The translations under genes and the position numbers were made by a program. Below, one piece after another: positions 6,637 through 13,245 of a DNA stretch of 13,692 nt; position 1 is the first letter of the stretch, and every line of letters starts with the position of its first letter. The notes beneath the pieces are model-generated. The model ran no database searches. It was given only the letters and a program-made list of their open reading frames with translations, and was not told the DNA's origin. This DNA comes from Leptolyngbyaceae cyanobacterium SM1_3_5 (GTDB taxonomy: Bacteria > Cyanobacteriota > Cyanobacteriia > Elainellales > Elainellaceae), in assembly GCA_012031475.1 (NCBI GenBank), contig JAAUTJ010000054.1, forward strand, positions 1-13,692, written 5' to 3'.

Positions 6637-7824
6637 ATGGAATTCGACCTCAATGTTTGCCAGATAAACGCGCCTGTTGTCTTTTTCCCCGTGCGTCATC
6701 ACAGTCCGGCCTGTGCAAGATTGGTGCGGCAATTGGTGTTAGAAATTCGGCCTGCGACGATTTTGATTGAGGGGCCATCAGATTTTAACGATCGCCTCTT
6801 TGAACTCACTCTTCCGCATCAGCTACCAATCGCCATCTACAGCTACATTCGTTTGCCGGATGGCAAAAGGCGCGGCGCTTTTTATCCATTTTGCATTTAT
6901 TCTCCAGAGTGGCAGGCGATTCAAATTGCTCAAGAATTAACCATTCCAGTTCAGTTTATTGATTTGCCTTGGGCGGAGGTTGCAACTGAAAATACTCCAA
7001 TTCATCGCTATGCCGACGCGGAACTGAAGCAAAGCAGCTATGTGGCAAATTTGTGTGAGAAGTTGGGCGTAGAAGACTTTGATACACTCTGGGATACTCT
7101 GTTTGAAATCGATCGATTGTCACCGCTGCAATATCTCGATCGCTGCCATCACTTTTGCTTTCATATTCGATCGACTGATGCCCAAACTTCCGAAACAGAT
7201 TTGCGTCGAGAAGCGTTCATGGCTGAACAAATTCGCACTGCAATAAAATCGCATTTCGGCCAGATTCTTGTCGTCACCGGAGGATTTCACAGCTATGCGC
7301 TGTATGAGCAAATCTGCTTGAATTGCTCCTGCATTTCTAATATTTTGCCTCCAATAGATTCCAGTTCGATCGATCGCGGTCTTGCCCTGACGCCCTATTC
7401 CTATGCGCGTCTAGATAGTCTGACCGGATATGAATCTGGAATGCCGAATCCCGGTTTTTATCACGCAGTTTGGCAGCAGCGATCGACAGGTGAAAAATCG
7501 ATTTTTCGATTGTTGCTCGCTCAAGTGGCAAAAGATCTCAGGCAGCGAGAACAAACCGTCAGCAGCGCCGATTTGATTGCCGTTGAAACAATGGGGCGCG
7601 GATTAGCAACCTTGCGCGGACATGCTGAAGTTTGGCGGCAGGATTTAATCGATGGCATCATCGGCGCACTGGTGAAAGAAGAATTGGAATATGGCTGCAC
7701 TCATCCTTTTTGCAGGCGGTTTATGCTGTCTTTCGCGGACAGGAACGGGGACAACTCGCCGCCGGGACAACTCTTCCGCTTCTCGTTCAAGACATTCAGG
7801 CGCAACTGCATGAGTACGATCTAG
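6637..7824 (+). CDS. DUF5682 family protein (YehM-like), N-terminal part
   Basis: N-terminal half of a large protein of the DUF5682 family, known from MoxR/VWA operons including E. coli yehM. Function unproven. The defining motif FFPVRHHSPAC is at residues 16-26, followed by PATILIEGPSDFND (E45) and, later, VVTGGFHSYAL with H218. An N-terminal histidine pair, a glutamate after a strand and a GxxH-type motif recall the TIKI/TraB/ChaN/erythromycin-esterase superfamily of putative metal-dependent hydrolases; that is an inference. ATG 6637 is preferred to the GTG one codon earlier; neither has a strong ribosome-binding site. The frame leaves the real protein at the T run 7707-7711, after EYGCTHPF; the following CRRFMLSFADRNGDNS is spurious. 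Repaired with the next part, the protein is about 773 residues. Confidence 0.82.
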   Translation: MEFDLNVCQINAPVVFFPVRHHSPACARLVRQLVLEIRPATILIEGPSDFNDRLFELTLPHQLPIAIYSYIRLPDGKRRGAFYPFCIYSPEWQAIQIAQELTIPVQFIDLPWAEVATENTPIHRYADAELKQSSYVANLCEKLGVEDFDTLWDTLFEIDRLSPLQYLDRCHHFCFHIRSTDAQTSETDLRREAFMAEQIRTAIKSHFGQILVVTGGFHSYALYEQICLNCSCISNILPPIDSSSIDRGLALTPYSYARLDSLTGYESGMPNPGFYHAVWQQRSTGEKSIFRLLLAQVAKDLRQREQTVSSADLIAVETMGRGLATLRGHAEVWRQDLIDGIIGALVKEELEYGCTHPFCRRFMLSFADRNGDNSPPGQLFRFSFKTFRRNCMSTI

Positions 7825-8957
7825 GACCCGCCAATCAGGAACGCAAAATTGAGTTGGATCTCACCATTTCTTTGTCCCTTTCTAAAAGTCAATTCCTGCA
7901 TCGTCTTCGCATTCTCAACATTCAAGGATTTTACAAAAGCGCGGGGAGCGATTTGATTGCTCGTCAGGATTTAGTGAAGGTTTGGGAGGAGTGGACGATC
8001 GCATGGCAACCAGAATTCGATGCAAGCTGTATCGAGGCGGCGATCTATGGCGCAACTTTAGCAGAAGGCTCGATCGCCCGCTTATCCGAGCTAGCACAAA
8101 CGATCGATCGCGATGCAGAAAAGGCAGCGATTTTGCTGCTTGATGCCTGTTTGATTGGTTCACCGGAGTTAAGTACTCGGCTGTATGAACAATTGGTTGA
8201 ACTGATTCGGCAAGACAGCAGTTTCTTCACCATGACTCAGGCTTTAGGTCATCTGCTTTATCTGTATCGCTATGACGAAATTTTAGAAACGAGCGGGCGA
8301 TCGAACATCGGGATGCTGTTAGTTGAAACCTTCGATCGCAGCCTGTGGCTGTTAGAAGGACTGGGACAGGTGCAGGGAGTGGAGCAAAGCTTTCTGCAAG
8401 GACTGCGCCGAATTTTAGAAACCTTTGAATGCTGCTCAGTTCTGCTGAATCTCGATCGCGATCGATTTGTGCAAGATCTGCATCGAATTAGCAGTAGTAG
8501 CGATCGAAATGTGCTGATTCAAGGCGCAATAGCAGGAACTTTGTGGACGCTGGGCGAAACTCCAATGAATCAAATTCTTGCTGATTTGGGATATGCAGCC
8601 AATCCGAATGATCTGGGCGATTTTCTCACGGGTCTTTTCTATCTGGCGCGAGAAACGGCACAGCGACACCCGGAACTGGTGCTGAAGATTGACGATCTCT
8701 TGATGGCCTACGATGATGAATCGTTTCTTGAAGCATTGCCCGCTCTCCGTTTGGCGTTTTCCTACTTCACGCCTAGAGAAAAGCACCACATGAGCCGAAC
8801 TTTATTTCAGAGCGTCGGGCAAACCGAATCGCCCAGAGGAGGCGAAGCCATCGTTTCCCTTGAGGTGAGTGTCGAGGTGGCCGCGCAGGTGATGGCATTT
8901 GAAGCCAAGCTGTTTGGAGCAGTTCGCCGCTATGGTTTACGGGGAGGTGAAGTATGA
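7707..8957 (+). CDS. DUF5682 family protein (YehM-like), C-terminal part after frameshift
   Basis: Second half of the DUF5682 protein. It begins FLQAVYAVFRGQERGQLAAG and continues smoothly from CTHPF of the first half if the five Ts at 7707-7711 are six. The frame is open back to 7632, but that stretch is antisense to nothing and overlaps the true coding frame, so it is not used. The region is mostly helical, with LPLLVQDIQAQLHEYDL, a segment EWTIAWQPEFDASCIEAAIYG, and a C-terminal part with many leucine-rich helices. No catalytic motif is evident in this half, so any active site would be in the N-terminal half. The TGA at 8955-8957 overlaps the VWA gene's ATG by four bases, a sign of translational coupling. 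Confidence 0.8.
   Translation, partial: FLQAVYAVFRGQERGQLAAGTTLPLLVQDIQAQLHEYDLGPANQERKIELDLTISLSLSKSQFLHRLRILNIQGFYKSAGSDLIARQDLVKVWEEWTIAWQPEFDASCIEAAIYGATLAEGSIARLSELAQTIDRDAEKAAILLLDACLIGSPELSTRLYEQLVELIRQDSSFFTMTQALGHLLYLYRYDEILETSGRSNIGMLLVETFDRSLWLLEGLGQVQGVEQSFLQGLRRILETFECCSVLLNLDRDRFVQDLHRISSSSDRNVLIQGAIAGTLWTLGETPMNQILADLGYAANPNDLGDFLTGLFYLARETAQRHPELVLKIDDLLMAYDDESFLEALPALRLAFSYFTPREKHHMSRTLFQSVGQTESPRGGEAIVSLEVSVEVAAQVMAFEAKLFGAVRRYGLRGGEV
8943..8950 (+). promoter_or_regulatory. Ribosome-binding site of the VWA gene
   Basis: GGAGGTGA inside the 3' end of the DUF5682 gene, with its GGAGG core six bases before ATG 8954. It is the strongest ribosome-binding site in the operon and fixes the VWA start. 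Confidence 0.75.
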
Positions 8958-10090
8958 GTGAACAGGAAATTCGTAGAATTCGCTGGCGGCTCGTTTTGGG
9001 CGCAGAAGATTCGCTCGGAAGCTTGCCGAGTCAGTGGCAGGATCGAGATACGGCAGTCGGTTTTTTGTACGATCGCGAGTACGGATCAAATCGCAACGTG
9101 CGGCGGGGCAGTCACAGTCAGGGCGATCGCCAAGGTTCGCTCGACCCGTCTCAATTAACAGTTCCAGACTGGATCAATGCTGTGCATGAGCTATTTCCGC
9201 GCAAAACGATCGAGCGGTTAGAAAAAGACGCTTTGGAGCGCTACCAGCTTGAAGAAATGGTGACAAATCCTGAAGTATTGAGTCGGGTTCAACCAAATGT
9301 TACTTTGCTGAAAGCGGTGCTGCGAACGAAACATTTAATGAATCAAGAAGTGCTAGCGCTGGCGCGTCAACTGGTGCGAAAAGCGATCGATCAACTGATG
9401 GAAAAGCTGGCGCGTCAGATTCAATCTCCGTTTACAGGATCGCTGAATCGGCAGCAGCGATCGTTTCTCAAAGTTGCCAAAAACTTTGATGCCAAAACAA
9501 CCATTCGACGCAACTTAAAGCACTACGATCCTCAAACGCACAGGCTTTACATTCAAACCCCTTATTTCTATTCGCGGATTCGGCGGCAGGTCGATCGCTG
9601 GCAAATGATTATTCTGGTGGATGAGTCCGGCAGCATGATGAATAGCGTCATTCATTCAGCAATCACCGCCTCGATCTTTTTCGGAATTCCTGCAATTCGT
9701 ACCCATCTTTGTCTGTTTGATACGGCTGTTGTTGATGTTACCGAAGACTGCATCGATCCGGTTGAAACCTTGATGAAAGTGCAGCTTGGCGGCGGAACCG
9801 ATATCGGACAGGCGCTTTCCTATGCAGCCACTTTAGTCGATAATCCGCGTCGCACGATCGTCATTTTAATCACCGATTTTTATGAAGGCGCACCGATCGA
9901 TCGATTGTTTTCAGTCAGCAAGCAGCTAATCGAAAGCGGAGTGACGCTGTTAGGATTAGCCGCACTTGATGAGCAAGCAGAACCAAATCACGATCGATCG
10001 ATCGCTCAACATTTGGTAAATATGGGCGCTCATATCGCTGCAATGACGCCCGGAGAACTCGCTGAATGGGTCGCACAAAAGGTACGGTAA
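8954..10090 (+). CDS. VWA domain protein with complete MIDAS (YehP-like)
   Basis: Intact 378-residue protein. The C-terminal half is a von Willebrand factor A domain with a full metal-ion-dependent adhesion site: D223-E-S-G-S in LVDESGSMM, T282 in LGGGTDIGQ and D308 in LITDFYEG. Such domains bind Mg and a protein ligand, and usually partner MoxR ATPases. The N-terminal half is helical, with a basic stretch (RRNLKHYDPQTHRLY) before the VWA domain, as in YehP. The start is supported by GGAGG six bases upstream and a four-base overlap with the DUF5682 stop. The SWIM gene begins two bases after its stop. No signal peptide or membrane segment, so the protein is cytoplasmic. It is the only one of the five operon genes with an uninterrupted frame. 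Confidence 0.92.
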   Translation: MSEQEIRRIRWRLVLGAEDSLGSLPSQWQDRDTAVGFLYDREYGSNRNVRRGSHSQGDRQGSLDPSQLTVPDWINAVHELFPRKTIERLEKDALERYQLEEMVTNPEVLSRVQPNVTLLKAVLRTKHLMNQEVLALARQLVRKAIDQLMEKLARQIQSPFTGSLNRQQRSFLKVAKNFDAKTTIRRNLKHYDPQTHRLYIQTPYFYSRIRRQVDRWQMIILVDESGSMMNSVIHSAITASIFFGIPAIRTHLCLFDTAVVDVTEDCIDPVETLMKVQLGGGTDIGQALSYAATLVDNPRRTIVILITDFYEGAPIDRLFSVSKQLIESGVTLLGLAALDEQAEPNHDRSIAQHLVNMGAHIAAMTPGELAEWVAQKVR

Positions 10091-10092
10091 TT

Positions 10093-11859
10093 ATGCGTCA
10101 AGATTTACTCGCGCTGACCATTGATGATCTGATGACGCTGAGCAATCGCGGAATTGTGAAGCGATCGCAGCAGGAATTACAGTCCGGTCAACTAACCTTT
10201 GAGCTAAGCGAGGATGAAAACGGCAATGTTTCTGTCAATTGGTCGGATCAAATTGAGTGCAGATTGCCGATCGATCGCCCTCTTCAAGAGAGTATCTGCA
10301 CCTGCCCTGCTACGTCAATTTGTAGACATTTGATTCGCTCTGTTTTGGTTTATCAAGAATTCAGCAGCCAAACGGACAACAATCAGAAAATCGAGTCTCA
10401 AGCAGAAGCAAGTTCTTCGCAATGGAATCCGGGTGAAATTAGCGACGAAACTTTAACTCGGTTTTTCAAAAAGACGCTCAACAAAATTCGACAGCAGTTT
10501 GACGAAGGGCAGGTAATCAGCCTGACGCGCAGCAGCAAGCCGATCGCCCAGATTCATACGCTGTCTTGCACCGTTCGTTTTTTAGTCGCGGGTGATCTGC
10601 GATATACCCATTGCGACTGTGCAGAATCCGCGCCGTGCAGCCACGTTCCGCTCGCAGTTTGGGCATTTCGCTTGTTAGAAATCGATCGATCGAGCGGCAT
10701 TGTTTCCACTCGCCAAACGGCCTATCCGATTCCCACAAACTTACTCGACGACATCGAAAAACGGCTTGAACAATTTGTTCAAACAGGTATTTCTGGAGCG
10801 GCTCAATCTTGGCGAGATCAAGTTCGCCGTTTAGAGCTTCGCTGCCGTGAAAATAGTTTGATTTGGTTAGCCGAAATCTTGTCTGAACTCGTGCAGGAAT
10901 TCGATCGCTACATCATTCACGATGCGCGATTTTCGCCGCAGCACCTTACCGAATTAATCGGAGAACTGTGCATTCGCAGCGATGCCATTCGCAGCAATAC
11001 CGATGCAGTCCCCCAGCTATTCATTCGCGGATCGCAGGCCGATCGAACGCTGGAAGTCGGATCGGCGCGTCTGATCGGGCTGGGGTGCGGTGTGCAAATC
11101 AAGCACCACAGCGTGGAATTAACCGCCTACTGCCAAGATGTCGATTCCGGGGCGATCGTCGCGCTGTGCCGCAACTTTCCCGATCCGCCTGACTCCTCCG
11201 AACCTGCAAAAGATTTCGACAGGCTCGCGCAAACTTCGATCGTCAAGGGAATCAGCTTGGCGCAGATCGGGACAGGGAAACTGCTGATCAAAGGCGGCAA
11301 ACGTACTCCCAGCCATCAGTTTCTCCCCGGTCGCGCTCCGGTCAGCTTCAACCCGCAAGCCTACCAGTGGGAAATGCTGCGATCGTCCGTTTTGGTCGAA
11401 GATTTCATCGAGCTTGCCGATCGCCTCAGTTCCCGCCCGCCCGCCTCACTGCGTCCTCGCCGCCTCAGCGAAAATTTATTCGTTTGCAAAGTGGCAACGG
11501 TTGAAGCAGCCGCTTTTAATTCGATCGACCAAACCGTCGAGGCAACCCTGCGCGATCGATCGGGAAACCGGATGCGGCTGATTCATCCCTACACGAGCCG
11601 GGGTCGATCGGGCACAGAAGTCTTGCTCTCTGCGCTCAATCAGCAGCCTGAAGCCGTATTTGTGGCGGGTCAAGTGGTTCTGAGCGCTGAGGGATTAATC
11701 ATTGCGCCGATTGCCCTGATCCTTCAGCGATCGAACAGTCGCTTCATGCTCCAGCCCTGGCTCGACTCTTCTGGCAGTGCGCCCAGCCCAAACCACAACC
11801 CATCTTTTGCCCATCTCCCCATCCCCCATCTCCCCATCTCCCCTACCTCCAGGAATTGA
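10093..11859 (+). CDS. Tandem SWIM zinc-finger protein (YehQ-like), main part
   Basis: SWIM zinc fingers bind DNA or proteins. Two are visible: CTC at residues 69-71 with C77-R-H79, and CDC at 174-176 with C182-S-H184, both following the CxCx(n)CxH pattern. Between them is a polar segment, and after them a long region of mixed strands and helices to about residue 560. ATG 10093 is chosen because it lies two bases after the VWA stop and opens MRQDLLALTIDDLMTLSNRG; an earlier in-frame ATG at 10066 lies inside the VWA gene. Near the end the frame enters a C-rich tandem repeat encoding PSFAHLPIPHLPISP and stops at 11859, while family-like sequence resumes in the next frame. Together the parts give about 708 residues. 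Last gene of the operon; probably helps recognise the nucleic-acid or protein target, which is unknown. Confidence 0.85.
   Translation: MRQDLLALTIDDLMTLSNRGIVKRSQQELQSGQLTFELSEDENGNVSVNWSDQIECRLPIDRPLQESICTCPATSICRHLIRSVLVYQEFSSQTDNNQKIESQAEASSSQWNPGEISDETLTRFFKKTLNKIRQQFDEGQVISLTRSSKPIAQIHTLSCTVRFLVAGDLRYTHCDCAESAPCSHVPLAVWAFRLLEIDRSSGIVSTRQTAYPIPTNLLDDIEKRLEQFVQTGISGAAQSWRDQVRRLELRCRENSLIWLAEILSELVQEFDRYIIHDARFSPQHLTELIGELCIRSDAIRSNTDAVPQLFIRGSQADRTLEVGSARLIGLGCGVQIKHHSVELTAYCQDVDSGAIVALCRNFPDPPDSSEPAKDFDRLAQTSIVKGISLAQIGTGKLLIKGGKRTPSHQFLPGRAPVSFNPQAYQWEMLRSSVLVEDFIELADRLSSRPPASLRPRRLSENLFVCKVATVEAAAFNSIDQTVEATLRDRSGNRMRLIHPYTSRGRSGTEVLLSALNQQPEAVFVAGQVVLSAEGLIIAPIALILQRSNSRFMLQPWLDSSGSAPSPNHNPSFAHLPIPHLPISPTSRN
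11810..11850 (+). repeat. C-rich short tandem repeat (CCCATCTC-like)
   Basis: Four imperfect copies of a seven-to-nine-base unit of the type CCCATCTC, ending in CCCCTACC. It resembles the short tandem repeats scattered between cyanobacterial genes, but sits here within the SWIM reading frame just where the frame is lost. Confidence 0.65.
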
Positions 11860-12218
11860 CCAGCGCACTCAGCGAACTGCTAATTCTGGGACTGCAACGA
11901 GTAGATGCCCAAACCCTCCGCTACTGGCAAGAACTAGAGCGACAGGGGAAAGCACTCGGTTTTGTTCGCTTGCTCAAGCCGATCGCGCAGCTTGTCACCG
12001 CACTGGCTCAAAAAACAATCACACTCGATTGGAATGGGCAGGCGGCGGCTGAGTCGATGCTGGCGATCGCGCTACTGGTGAAACTCGCGCAGGAGCAGTT
12101 GAGCAATGATGCAAACAGCATCTCGACAAAAAATGCAGGCGGCGTCTTGACAGAATTAGACAGCAGCTTAAGCTGGACTGGTTCTCATGGGGGTGCTGGC
12201 AGATCGTCTAAGCCGTAG
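11856..12218 (+). CDS. SWIM zinc-finger protein, C-terminal part after the repeat
   Basis: A helical segment (LTSALSELLILGLQRVD, then TLRYWQELERQGKALGFVRL and LLKPIAQLVTALAQ) that looks like the C-terminal domain of the SWIM protein. The frame is open upstream through the C-rich repeat (LPYLQELTSAL), and the nominal TTG start has no ribosome-binding site, so it is a continuation, not a gene of its own. The last 20 or so residues (SLSWTGSHGGAGRSSKP) overlap the 3' end of the convergent glycosyltransferase by 34 bases and are low-complexity; the natural stop may be slightly different if another base is missing. Confidence 0.65.
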   Translation: MTSALSELLILGLQRVDAQTLRYWQELERQGKALGFVRLLKPIAQLVTALAQKTITLDWNGQAAAESMLAIALLVKLAQEQLSNDANSISTKNAGGVLTELDSSLSWTGSHGGAGRSSKP

Positions 12219-13144
12219 CGATCGCGCACCAGATACAGCGGTCGTCCTTTCACTTCTTCATAAATGCGACCGAGATATTCACCAAAGATTCCCAGCGTAA
12301 TTAATTGAATTCCGCCCAGGAATAAAACGGCGACCATGATGGAAGCGTAGCCAGGAACATCAACGCCCAAAATTAATGTGCGAACGATCAAAAATGTGGC
12401 GTAGAGAAATGCAAAAAGTGAAAAGATAATGCCGACATAGCTCCATACTTTCAGTGGCAGCAAACTAAAAGAAGTGATGCCATCAACCGCAAAATTCCAC
12501 AAGCGCCAATAGTTCCAACTGCTGCGGCCTTGATAGCGTTCTTGGCGATCGAACAAGATCGAAGTTTGGCGAAAACCCACCCAGGCAAACAAGCCTTTCA
12601 TAAAGCGGGTTCGTTCCGGCAGTTGCTTGAGTACGTCTACGACGCGGCGATCGAGCAGGCGAAAATCTCCCGTATCGCGAGGAATCGTGATGCTGCCAAT
12701 TTTGTCGATGACGCGGTAGAAGCCGCCCGCTGTGAAGCGTTTGAGCCAGCTTTCGCCCAAGCGCGATCGCCGCGTGGCATACACCACGTCATAGCCTTCG
12801 CGCCACTTACTGATCAGCGCTTCGATCAGTTCCGGCGGGTCTTGCAGGTCAGCATCGATCGGAATGACGGCATCCCCATTGGCATAATCGATTCCGGCTG
12901 TGAGGGCAATTTCTTTGCCAAAATTGCGCGAAAAACTGATGATTTTGATCCGCGAATCGAGGTAATGATGTTTCACCAGCATCGGCAAAGTGCGATCGCG
13001 GCTACCATCATCAATGCAGATGATTTCGTAGCTGAGACTGAGGCGATCGAGGACATCTTTCAATCGCTCAAACAAATAGTCGAGGTTGTCCTGCTCGTTA
13101 TGCATCGGCACAACGATCGACAGCACCGGATGATTTTCATCCAT
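12185..13144 (-). CDS. Membrane-anchored family 2 glycosyltransferase
   Basis: GT-A fold glycosyltransferase of the DPM1/GtrB/ArnC type, which transfers a sugar from a nucleotide sugar, often to polyprenyl phosphate, at the cytoplasmic membrane face. In the 319-residue protein: VLSIVVPMHNEQDNL at the start, IDDGSRD (44-50), the metal-binding DAD (97-99) in IPIDADLQDPPE, DTGDFRL (157-163) and YQGRSSWNYWRL (204-215). Two membrane helices follow (about 232-258 and 267-290), then a cytoplasmic tail EYLGRIYEEVKGRPLYLV. ATG 13144 is supported by GGAGGT four bases upstream; an in-frame TTG at 13156 is rejected. The acceptor cannot be told from sequence; cell-envelope or exopolysaccharide glycosylation is the family expectation. 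Convergent with the SWIM gene and functionally unlinked to that operon as far as can be seen. Intact. Confidence 0.92.
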   Translation of the reverse strand: MDENHPVLSIVVPMHNEQDNLDYLFERLKDVLDRLSLSYEIICIDDGSRDRTLPMLVKHHYLDSRIKIISFSRNFGKEIALTAGIDYANGDAVIPIDADLQDPPELIEALISKWREGYDVVYATRRSRLGESWLKRFTAGGFYRVIDKIGSITIPRDTGDFRLLDRRVVDVLKQLPERTRFMKGLFAWVGFRQTSILFDRQERYQGRSSWNYWRLWNFAVDGITSFSLLPLKVWSYVGIIFSLFAFLYATFLIVRTLILGVDVPGYASIMVAVLFLGGIQLITLGIFGEYLGRIYEEVKGRPLYLVRDRYGLDDLPAPP

Positions 13145-13148
13145 GTCC

Positions 13149-13154
13149 ACCTCC
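13149..13154 (-). promoter_or_regulatory. Ribosome-binding site of the glycosyltransferase
   Basis: Minus-strand GGAGGT four bases before ATG 13144. It sets the start to this ATG rather than the TTG at 13156, which lies just upstream of the site. Confidence 0.7.
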
Positions 13155-13177
13155 AAAAAAGCTTGATGTCACAATAG

Positions 13178-13199
13178 CAGAAGGCAGGAGGCAAGAGGA
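13178..13199 (-). repeat. Purine-rich GGCAGGAG-type short repeat
   Basis: GCAGAAGGCAGGAGGCAAGA on the plus strand holds three imperfect copies of a seven-base unit (GGCAGAA-like). This style of short tandem repeat is common between cyanobacterial genes. Confidence 0.5.
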
Positions 13200-13210
13200 A
13201 ACACCCGTAC

Positions 13211-13230
13211 AGACGCGAGATCTCGCGTCT
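13211..13230. repeat. Perfect 20-base palindrome, interspersed cyanobacterial type
   Basis: AGACGCGAGATCTCGCGTCT equals its own reverse complement. Its context (GTAC before, CAAC after) recalls the dispersed GTAGAGACGCG...CGCGTCTCTAC palindromes of cyanobacteria. It lies between the pentapeptide gene and the glycosyltransferase gene on the same strand. It could fold as a hairpin in the transcript, but no T run follows on either strand. Confidence 0.7.
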
Positions 13231-13245
13231 CAACCGCGCCGACAC

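Noticed and set aside
7632..7706. Start of the DUF5682 C-terminal frame at 7632 as an independent gene
   Set aside because: These bases already encode the conserved first half in the other frame. The translation in this frame (AAGFNRWHHRRTGERRIG) is not family-like, so the second half is a continuation.
9988..10006. CGATCGATCGATCGCT run, considered as a regulatory repeat
   Set aside because: It lies in the VWA coding region and reflects the general abundance of CGATCG/HIP1-like sequence in this genome.
12164..12175. CAGCTTAAGCTG palindrome near the SWIM gene end, considered as a bidirectional terminator
   Set aside because: Only six base pairs with no loop and no T run; it lies within coding sequence.
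12530..13177. 215-codon plus-strand frame opposite the glycosyltransferase
   Set aside because: It is the antisense shadow of a gene with complete GT2 motifs, and its own translation shows no domain.
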